A stretch of DNA of 64,000 nucleotides from Aplectana chamaeleonis (taxonomy: Eukaryota; Nematoda; Chromadorea; Rhabditida; Cosmocercidae), in assembly GCA_029168955.1 (NCBI GenBank), contig JAPDOI010000039.1, positions 868,001 to 932,000 of the forward strand. The letters run 5' to 3'. Both the position numbers and the translations under genes were made by a program. A model generated the notes under the pieces. It searched no databases, had not been told where the DNA came from, and was given only the letters and a program-made list of their open reading frames with translations. Positions within the stretch are counted from its first letter, which is position 1; every line of letters starts with the position of its first letter. Positions 55,915-64,000 of the stretch are shown here, piece by piece.

Positions 55915-56040
55915 TTCGATGAAATTTCGAACGAACTGAATCTGAAAAAATTTCGCTCGACGAATTTTCAAACGAACGAAAACGAACGAAAAAAAATTAG
56001 AAAAAACTTTCGAAAATTTTTCGAAAATTTCGTTCGTGTA
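55915..56040. repeat. TTCGAACGAACG low-complexity block, right side
   Basis: Same composition as 47100-47395 (AATTTCGAACGAAC, AAACGAACGAAAA). Confidence 0.8.
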
Positions 56041-57171
56041 CAACTTATAGGGCGGAGGGAGGAGTTTATAGAATGCGCATTTTAGACAGCTTCTGTGCTT
56101 AGAAAAAGATGTCGTAGAACAGCACCATTTCGATCGAAATGAACAGAGCCACATAGAGATATGTTTAACTGAAACACGATTTCGAACTCTTCATCGCGAC
56201 GAATTTGTAAAACTATCTCTTAGTGGAGAACCAATAAACCATACGAAAAATTGGCACGCTTTCTGGAGAAAATACTTCGATGAATTCGACTTCGAACTAT
56301 TTTCGTGAATTCGCGCAGGGAAAACACGAAATGGAACATACAGTATAGACACTTGGTAGGTACAGCCTCTTGTGAAAAAGAAGAGTCAGCCTGAGGGTTC
56401 ACAAACAGCAATAATAATGAGAAATCAGAGCGAAATCAGCGCCAGCAAAAAATCAACAGCTGATGAGGAGCGATTGATTATGCCGTCTTGAGAGATCACC
56501 AGCATCAATGCAGCAATAATCGGCTCTCATTGAAGCGTTTTCCGTTGTTGTAGGCTTCATAATGGTTTTTCCTCCAAGATCCATTACAGGTTAGTGGAGG
56601 CTATCATTCTAATGCCCAATTGATAGCCGTTGCGGGGAATGTTTGCGTGATCAGCACAAAACTCAGAATTTTACTTGAACCTCAACGGAGATGGTCAAAC
56701 GTCGTCAGAGAGGTCAAAGGATCGTGTTCTTCTCCCCACGCCGCCACCACCTCGGTCATGCACGACCCATGAATTGGCTCCCTCCCTACGCTTCTCTGCA
56801 AACTGCGCGCTATTTCCACTTTCCACTCGCAGCTCGTGGCTCCCTTTCAGACCTCAGGTCCATGGCTGCATGCCGAGGTGGGTGACATTCGGCTGCGAGC
56901 GAAGTCACAACCTCAGCACGCACACGTGCATTAGGATAGGGTAGCCACCACCTATTTCGCTTGCGATGTGAGCCACCACCTCGCGCCGGGGAGGCAGCTA
57001 TGAGCTCCCACATTTAGGTGGGATTGCTACGGGCCCCGGTGCTCTCCCATAGGAGTGGATACCTTGCACTTTTTCATACCATCCACGTGTTCTTTAAACA
57101 AATCGAACCGATACCGATAATTTACATCAAGAGATTACTAGACATGCACTATGTCGTCATGCACGTATGCC
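56041..57171. other. No gene supported; inverted repeat 56.87-56.99 kb
   Basis: GAGGTGGGTGACATTCGGCT and GCGAGCGAAG near 56875-56910 pair imperfectly with CGCTTGCGATGTGAGC and CACCACCTC near 56957-56990. GC-rich frames at 56675-57013 are open on both strands but lack motifs. Confidence 0.35.
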
Positions 57172-57584
57172 TTGCACAAAAGCAGCATACACGCTCGTAA
57201 ACGTGGCTGGGATAACAATGTGGATCGAGCCGTATGGCTTACAGCATAATGCCTACGCATTTTGAAGTGTCAAAAACGACCAACAATGCTGCTACATGAG
57301 TTAGAAGTTGGCCCCGCCCTGTATTTTCACGCCCCCTGTATTTGCCATTTTCCTCCAAGGCAGGTCAGTACCGACGGTGAATTTGACCCAGCAACCTTGC
57401 GTTGCAGGAAACGGGCAAATACAGGGGGCGTGCAAATACAGGGTGGGGCCAACTTCTAACTGATATAGCGGCATTTTGGGTCGTTTTTCACACTTCAAAA
57501 TGCGTAGGCGTTGTAATCTGGGCCATACCATTCTATTTCCGTAGTTATCTCAATCACGCTTACGAGCGGGTATGCTGCCTTTAA
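57172..57584. mobile_element. TTAA element, subfamily C, left end decayed
   Basis: Left AGCAGCATACACGCTCGT, right ACGAGCGGGTATGCTGCCTTTAA. Central inverted blocks CCCCTGTATTTGCC / GGCAAATACAGGGG match the 15.5/16.9-kb copy. It shares its right TTAA with the next element. Confidence 0.8.
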
Positions 57585-58060
57585 AGGCACAGTCCAACCT
57601 CAGGATCGTTTTTCTGTTTTCCTGCCTATTTTGGAAGCGCTCGTTCCAATGATGTCTCTGGAATTGTTCAGGATCCCTTAGGAACGGAGTTATGGCCCCT
57701 CAAAAATTGAGCTGCGGAAGCATGGTGGGCGAGTTGTCCGAGGCTAGTTACTTCCGTAATTTGCAACCGATGTATGCGAGCCGACTTGAATAAAGAGAGG
57801 TTGAGAATGAAGGTGAAAACGGTTTTATTGATTGAAAACCATCGCTCATTTCGCCACTGTTGAGCTCGAAAGATCGTAAAAAGAACGTGCCAAAGTGGCT
57901 TCGTGATGTGGACGCCCCAGGGTGGCTTCCTCCTATATCTCGCTTATTCGGAGGAATCGAGAGCTCGCACTTGGCAGGTGCTACGGGAGGTGGGTCTACT
58001 TCACAAGTATGTGGGAATCTCAGATTCCGTCCCTTACAATTAGTTGGACTGTGCCTTCGA
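57581..58060. mobile_element. TTAA element, subfamily E (480 bp)
   Basis: Starts TTAAAGGCACAGTCCAACCT; ends TTGGACTGTGCCTTCG, right TTAA decayed. The interior matches subfamily B in the CTTCCGT.TTTGCA and CGATGTATGCGAGC blocks. Confidence 0.8.
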
Positions 58061-58757
58061 AGGCACAAAACACCCAGGAGATTAATTTTCAGATGTGGAG
58101 AGAGACACATGCTGATCACAGTGGTATCTCTGAAATCGTCCAAGACCACTATGAGCAGAATTATGGCTTCTTAAAGTTGCCTACATTTTGAGGGTGAGAA
58201 ATTGGTGGACGACTTGTCTCAGGCCTGAAATTCTCTTCATTCGCAATCGTTGCGCTAGATCGAGCCAGGACAAGAAGACAGTCCGGCAATGGACTGAAGA
58301 ACGACGATTTGCTGAGAAATCATCCAGCCATCTAGCCGCTATCGAGTTCGGAAATCGGATAGTGGTGTGGCCCTAAGGAATAAAAATTTAGACACTAAAA
58401 CAGTGTTACGGCTTTGAAAAGTACGATTAATTATATTAACGGGTGTGCAAATGATGCCCCACTCGGACATAAATAGCTGACTTTTCATAGTTGTTGATCG
58501 CGAAAATCATAGTGTTGTTATTTAAATTTTCACTATGGGAATTCCAGAAAACAAGGCTGAAAAATAGAAGTACGCCCTCTATTAGAAGTACGTCTAAAAA
58601 GGAGGACTGAGAAATAGAAGTACATGTAGATCTAAAAGAGAAAATACGGTTTTTGGAGGAATTGAGATCAAGGCACTTGGCACGTGTTATGTAGTAGGGA
58701 TCTACTAAAAAATCCTATAAAAATCACAAAATTCGTATCTGAGGGTGTACCGTGCCT
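58061..58757. other. Repeat copy 2 of the 11.65-kb block; no gene
   Basis: 58378-58525 is a diverged direct copy of 11650-11780 (ACGGCTTTGAAAAGTACG; AAATCATAGTG), followed by TAGAAGTAC motifs. 58061-58377 holds nothing recognised. Confidence 0.45.
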
Positions 58758-58761
58758 TTAA

Positions 58762-59227
58762 AAATTTTACGGAAGAAAACAATGTTTGAGCTCTCTTCAT
58801 GAGAAAGTAGATTTGGTCATCACAAAAGTAAAAATGAGTGAAAAAGTGGAAAATTTCGGGGAAAACGCACAAAAGCAGCGTTTTCCCGCAATTTTCCACT
58901 TTTTCACTTAATTTTACTTTGCTAATTACCGGTGTCCGCCACCCCCCCCCAATTAACTACATTTTTAGGAATGCTTGTTTATCCAATTTTATTTTGCTCT
59001 TGAAGTAGTCAGTGGTCTCTAGAAGTGCTAAGGAAATACTTTACAAGCAGAATAAAAGATATTTATAGAAATCTCCATAGTTGGAGGTGGGCGGACACCA
59101 AGCAACAAGTTGTTCTTGAGCATTTTCCCTCCAACTTTTCACTTATTTTCATTTTCGCGACGGCCAGATCTACCTTTTCATGAGGATATCACCACAACCG
59201 TTTTTTTATTGCGAATCCTGCCTTTAA
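58762..59227. mobile_element. Subfamily D element, copy 3
   Basis: Right end ATTGCGAATCCTGCCTTTAA. The left end near 58758 coincides with another right-type end (ACCGTGCCTTTAA) and is unclear. Internal inverted blocks CATGAGAAAGTAGATTTGGT / CAGATCTACCTTTTCATG. Confidence 0.55.
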
Positions 59228-59558
59228 GAATGAATCCTCCATGCTGCTAACAAATACAGTCGGCACAGATCGCACTGATACTTTGCGTTCTTTATTGTGC
59301 TTTGGCGTTAACTCGGCGCAAGTATGTTTTAACATATGTGCATCGCGTTTTCGCAAACGCACAATAAAAAGCGCGAAGTATGTAGTGCGATCCGTGCCCC
59401 CACTGTATGTATGTAATTTTCCGAGCAGCACCCAAAGCGAGTTACCCGACCCACTCAAGAAAACCTGTTCTAAAAACCGTTTATCATATTCAAAGATCTC
59501 ATTAGGTGTATAGCCTATCTTCCTCACTTTGAGCCGGTCGAAGTAGAGCTTATCGGGT
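59228..59558 (-). pseudogene. Coding remnant cut by a TA MITE
   Basis: On the minus strand 59558-59408 reads KLYFDRLKVRKIGYTPNEIF, then EYDKRFLEQVFLSGSGNSLW and VLLGKLHTY. A 153-bp MITE (59255-59407) interrupts it. Beyond the MITE the frame continues FVSSMEDSFL until a subfamily D element at 59227. No family is recognised. It could be a host exon or part of an old element. Confidence 0.4.
59255..59407. mobile_element. Hairpin MITE with TA duplication (153 bp)
   Basis: Begins TACAGTCGGCACAGATCGCA and ends GTGCGATCCGTGCCCCCACT then GTA. Arms pair, with inner GAACGCAAAG-type bases also complementary. TA at both ends fits Tc1/mariner-type mobilisation. Confidence 0.8.
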
Positions 59559-59851
59559 GTTCATTCATTAGTTGAAAATTTATTCAGTCAAAAAAAATCT
59601 TTAAAAAATTAGGAACTGATTGGGAGGAAACCTGACTGAAATACAAGAGGTGGAAAAATCTACTGGTATAACCTGCTACTCTTAGACGGACAAAGTGCTC
59701 ACATGTGAGCTGAGGACGTTCTATGTACTTACAGTTGACTGAATAGATCTAAGAATTCGGGTTAAGATACTCAGAGTGGATTTTCCGTTTAGTTCCGGGA
59801 TGCAAACTGTTCGGTTTTGAATGGAAACAACCGGACACAGTCTGAGATATA

Positions 59852-60052
59852 TTCTCGCTCAAGCACGCAACTGGCGGTGGCCATACCGGGGCGGGCCCAT
59901 AGGGACCTCTTTGATCTAAACACGAACCCCGGGCGATTGCTTGCGCCGATATCTACTGGAGCGTACGAGTTGAGCCGCAGAGTGAATATTCTCGCACCAA
60001 TCACGCAACTGGCCGAGCCATACCGGGGCGGGCCTATCTAAGCCTCTTTGAT
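59852..60052 (+). repeat. Tandem duplication of about 130 bp
   Basis: TATTCTCGC..AA..CACGCAACTGGC and GCCATACCGGGGCGGGCC occur at 59851-59900 and again at 59985-60035, each followed by CCTCTTTGATC. Confidence 0.75.
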
Positions 60053-61476
60053 CCTAATATATCATGTCAAAATCTCCTTATCGTTGTAGTATTTTGCCAT
60101 GACCGACCGCTCCGCTGCTTGCTCCGATCGGACTCATCCGAGGAAGCTAGGCTTTACGTCAAGTGGTGTAAATTTCGTTGCAAGCCGCAGGCTCGTCCAC
60201 TGGTACCGTAGTGCTTAGCCAGTCACAAAACCTTCTACCCTAATTGAATATTTGAAATGAATACCATCGAGGAAAATTTAGCTTATGAAAGTTTAGACTC
60301 CTTTGCTGGAAGGCATTGGACAAGTCATAAGTCTAGTTGATCGAATGCACAGATTGGGAGACACCAAGTGGCAGTTCTGATGGTACATCTGACTCGCGCG
60401 ACAGAAAGCCCCTGCGTTTGCGTTGTCGCTCTAGCGCCGCGCGCTGCGAATCCAGTGGAACTGTCATTAGGCGCCTTTCATTCTGTGTATTCTATCAACA
60501 AGCCAATATTCGTTATCAGTTGTAACCACTTTTGAACGCAGAAAAATCAGAGTAGGCAAAGTCCCAAAGGGGAAATCAGTGTATCCATTCAGAGGTATAC
60601 AGCGTTGTAACGTGCCTATCACGTTCACAGCCTGTATAAAAGGCGCCTCTTTCGGCATTCTGATGCCGGTCCTGGAAGGTGAATTCGAGTCACTCTTCGA
60701 AGGCCAGCATATTTTTGACAGCTATCCTCATGGCGGGGGGGAGGCGGCTTTCGCCACGATCCGCGGGGAGGGTGGTTCCTCACCGCAGAGCGCGGCGAAG
60801 ATTAACTCCTTGGTGTGGACCTGGGCGGCCTTCTCCGCCGTGGGACCGCAACAACCCGGGGCGACATGCTTGTGGTGAGTATTAAAATGAATAACCCGTG
60901 AAGTCAATGACGTCATCGTTCGGCTGCTCGTTGAGGGTCTCCCGCTAGACTTTCAGGTAGTGTCCCGACGGTGATTGTGACGTCATCACGAGCTTCGCGA
61001 TGCTGTACTCCCGCTGCCCTTTATCGTATGACTCCGCGTAGGTCTGTGTTTTTTTCTTCTATCGGGAGTCTAACGCGGAGTGTCCCCCGATTTGTCTGAG
61101 AAGAGCTACTCACTCCCCAAGACTGAGCACGCTCCAAACAAAGCGCTTCTCACTTTCGCTACTCGTTCGCGTAGTACTTTTCCTGCTGAGAGCTATGCAC
61201 TCTCCACAAAGAGCGCTCGCCCCCCCCCCAACGACGCGCTATCACGATCTCAATGACGCGGCTCACGCTTCCCATGTTACGCTAATCACCTTCAAAGAGT
61301 CTGCGCACATTCTAAAAGGAACGCTACTTCTTAACAACCGCACACGTTTTCGACGGAGCATTGCTTTTTTTCTATTTTTTTTGTTTTCGCAGCTCGTTGA
61401 GCGCCTCCCACTTCTTCTGGCTTGGTGCACGCTTCCTGTGAAACGCTACCGTCATGACACGGCATAAAATATCATG
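60053..61476. other. No gene supported
   Basis: On the minus strand 60720-60467 is open (PKEAPFIQAVNVIGTLQRCI; VVTTDNEYWLVDRIHRMKGA) and looks protein-like, but no family or splice structure is recognised. The rest is GC-mixed unique-looking sequence without features. Confidence 0.25.
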
Positions 61477-63466
61477 GGCATGTGGATCGAATCCACACCG
61501 CGGGTGTGGCTAAGGAGCAGTTCGGCTGGTACACACGACGCGCGCGACGGTAAAACGCTGTGCGCGCTCATCGTCCTTGGGGCGCGTTAGCCGAGGGCAC
61601 TCAAAGAAGTTGTTGTTGTTCCATTTTAGAAGTTCCCCTTTATCGTTTTTTTGCGTTTTGTTCATGTAGGTTGATGTGTCAGACGTAGGGTCGGCGTCGG
61701 AATCGATATCATCATCTCCCAATCCGCTCCAAGAAGCAAACAAAAAGAACTCTAAAAAAATGTATAGAAAGTGCGAATTCCATTGAAACGATGGTATGTA
61801 TGAGAAGCATTGCGTCTGAAAAAGCATATTATAAACAAAAAAAACATGAATGAAATGCAAAAAATGATAAAGGGGGACGGCTACAATGGGACAGCGACAC
61901 AAAACGTTTTTTAGCAGCCGGGATTCTGTGTTACCGTAACCCCATTCGCCGTGGAGCGCGTTATGATATCATCAAGCGCCAGCGTCGCACCTAAGTGGTA
62001 TTTTAGACTGAGATCAGCCTCGGGGAGTGTTTTTGTTTTGAAACTGAGGGTATTCATCATCTACATTGTATTCTTAGGTATTTATAGCACATTTCAGTGT
62101 TTTTCTTGCTTGTATCCCTTCACTTAAAAAGCTGTGTTCTGTTGAGTTGCTGCTTATGCCTTTCTCTTATTCTTTCTATCGGAGTCGTTCCATTTCTTAA
62201 CTCCACGGTTCAACATCACAATTTTCACATCAGTCGAGGTCTTTATATGTGTCGCTCAGATAGGGAATTCGATAGCATTTTCACTCCTTCGGTACACTAT
62301 TCTGTTTCTCACGATATCTATGTGCTATATCTAGGTGCACCTTAATAAACACATATGGCTGATACCTTCTTTCATGTAAACGCAGTTGTTTTTAACATGT
62401 CAATGCCGTAGTGATTTTTTCCGCTACCTCTAGTCACTATTTTTCACTCTTCGTGACTGAAAAAGAACTGCATCATGACAGAGAAGACGTACATACGTTC
62501 ACTACGATTGATCATTCACGATCGCATATCTCAGCACAAGAATGTGCTTTCCGAATGTCGAGTTCTCACCATAATAAGGAATGCCCGGACATATGCTTAA
62601 TCGGAATCGAGAAAATAAGAAACGGTGGGCCAGCAAGCAATTCAAAAGAACACAGCTTTTAAGTGAAGAGATACAAGCAAGAAAACACTGAAATGCGCTA
62701 TAAATACCTAAGAATACAATGTAGATGATAAATACCCTCAGTTGCAAAACAAAAACACTCCCCGTGGCTGATCTCGGTCTAAATTACCACTTAGGTGCGA
62801 CGCTGGCGCTCGATGATATCATCACGCGCTCCACGGCGAATGGGGTTACGGTAACACAGAATCCCGGCTGCTAAAAAACGTTTTGTGACAGCGACTACTT
62901 TTTTCGAAGGTCCTGGTTAAAGGCAGTGTTCACGATGATCATCCTCGTTGACTTTTTACAGTAAAATGATAGGGGAGAAAGATCCTAGGCTCCCAGTGCC
63001 AAAGGAACGGTAGAAAACGAGCCACGAGTGGCAAAATTACGGCTGCAAACAAGGGTTTTGGTGCCCCAGACACGCCCCGTGCCCCAGATCCGCCCCTTGA
63101 AAGGAACAAATGAAGGAATGATCAAGTGAAGGAAGTTCTGATAAGTGAGCTGATCACTTCATTGCACTGATAGGTATCATCCTCCTAGCGGTCAATTCCT
63201 CCACACTCAAAAATCAACGTGAACAAGGGAGAGCCTATTTTGGCTTAAAAACGCGTCTTTCGTGCCCTTTTTAAGCATGCCTTGCTATATAGGGCACCAG
63301 ATCTTCCGTAAACCGTGGAGATATCGGAAGTGAAATTTATCGTGAACACTGCCTTTAACGCGCCCCAAGGACGATGAGCGCGCACAGCGTTTTTCCGTCG
63401 CGCGTCGCGTGTGCTAGCCGAACTGCTACTTTGCCACACCCGCGGTGTGGATTCGATCCACATGCC
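61477..63466. repeat. 2-kb palindrome with 0.7-0.9-kb arms
   Basis: Left arm 61477-62185 against right arm 62598-63466, spacer about 410 bp. Landmarks: GGATCGAATCCACACCGCGG with its complement at 63437-63456; TTAGCAGCCGGGATTCTGTG (61911) with its complement at 62857. The arms differ by two indels: 61593-61893 is only in the left arm and the subfamily F element 62917-63358 only in the right. No transposase; foldback-like. Confidence 0.88.
62917..63358. mobile_element. TTAA element, subfamily F (442 bp)
   Basis: Starts TTAAAGGCAGTGTTCACGAT and ends ATCGTGAACACTGCCTTTAA, TTAA on both sides. Opposite orientation to 17657-18110. Inserted in the right arm of the palindrome. Confidence 0.9.
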
Positions 63467-63819
63467 AATCTCATGAGGCACTACACACTTGACGACGCGA
63501 CAAATTTCAATTTCGGCGACGCGAAAATGAGTGGAAATTCGTCGATTTCTTGAATGAAAATACCATGATTGGTACATTTTTCGATCATACAAATTCGATT
63601 TGATTCAACTTTGCCACAATCAGAATTATTGCTGCTTGGGCGCTATTCATACTCCTCAACGCCAGCGCGTGATGCGCAGGCGTGGTGTTGGAGCATGAAT
63701 GGCCTGAGGACACATCCAGGCGGCACCCGCTCCTCAGCAGCTTATTAATACACCATCAATTTCATCGCGTTTCATGATATTTGATTCCAGTGTTACCCTT
63801 TGCTACTAGAGTGAGGATC
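63467..63819. other. No recognisable gene
   Basis: No element terminus or exon seen. A small inverted repeat lies at 63655-63700 (GCCAGCGCGTGATGCGCAGGC region). Confidence 0.35.
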
Positions 63820-64000
63820 GAATATTCGAGTTCGAATAAATATTCGAATTTTTCGAACGAATGTTTATTCCAACATTCGAATATTCGAAAAGTGTGAATA
63901 TTCGAACATTATTCAAATTCGACTATTCGCAAAAGGTGAAAATTCCAACATTATTCGAATTCGACTATTCGGAAAAGGTGAATATTCGAATATTATTCGA
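63820..64000. repeat. TTCGAATA-type block, runs off the window
   Basis: Repeated AATATTCGAAT and ATTATTCGAATTCGACTATT units. The last 100 bp contain a direct repeat of roughly 48-50 bp. Cut by the window end. Confidence 0.85.

Noticed and set aside
62097..62345. Hydrophobic 82-residue protein
   Set aside because: Within the arm of the 2-kb palindrome, with its mirror image on the other strand; no motif.

Overview
This 64 kb window looks like a gene-poor, repeat-crowded piece of a nematode nuclear genome. A clade V (strongylid or hookworm-like) worm is my best guess. The reasons are short introns of 46-172 bp with TTTCAG-type acceptors, a Hsmar1/cecropia-like mariner of the kind described from hookworms, Penelope-like and CR1-like retroelement debris, and a very large load of short inverted-repeat DNA elements. 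There are no bacterial operons, rRNA genes, confident tRNA genes or CRISPR arrays. Species assignment is inference. Layout: 1-5.7 kb holds nested short DNA elements, a 220-bp (CA)n tract, TTCGAATA-rich DNA, a SINE-like repeat and a CR1-like reverse transcriptase (RT) scrap. 6-10 kb has a Penelope-like RT remnant beside a hammerhead-like motif, then AT-rich degenerate repeats. 10-13 kb is mostly featureless. 13-23 kb holds nested MITEs, a near full-length but frameshifted mariner (15.5-16.8 kb) and GC-rich inverted-repeat elements. 23.8-24.6 kb is a long palindrome. 24.9-27.3 kb is a TTAA element split by a 1.5-kb insertion. 27.4-35.1 kb has a possible exon, palindromes and three TTAA elements laid end to end. 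35.3-36.5 kb is the only convincing genic island: a small gene of unknown function on the minus strand and a secreted Gln/Pro-rich gene on the plus strand, with start codons 26 bp apart. 36.9-40.8 kb is a CR1-like retrotransposon cut by three DNA elements. 41.3-46.3 kb is more nested elements, Penelope scraps and an internally deleted mariner. 47.1-48.2 kb has TTCGAACGAACG-rich DNA and a long hairpin. 49.05-55.58 kb is a striking satellite. 55.6-64 kb carries further elements, a coding remnant and a 2-kb palindrome (61.5-63.5 kb), and ends in TTCGAATA-rich DNA. Two signals stand out. First, the satellite is about 6.5 kb of 60-bp units, each with two perfect hairpins closed by a GAA triloop. 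The core of each is GCGAAGC, the exceptionally stable DNA mini-hairpin. Isolated hairpins of the same kind sit at 176, 12414, 25238 and 55876. Second, one superfamily of elements, all flanked by TTAA and starting AGGCA, accounts for at least 20 insertions. Several subfamilies share a length near 490 bp and insert preferentially into one another. No ORF that could be their transposase is visible here. In the CR1 element, removing each insertion plus one copy of its target duplication rejoins the reading frame exactly, which fixes the duplications as TTAA or TA.
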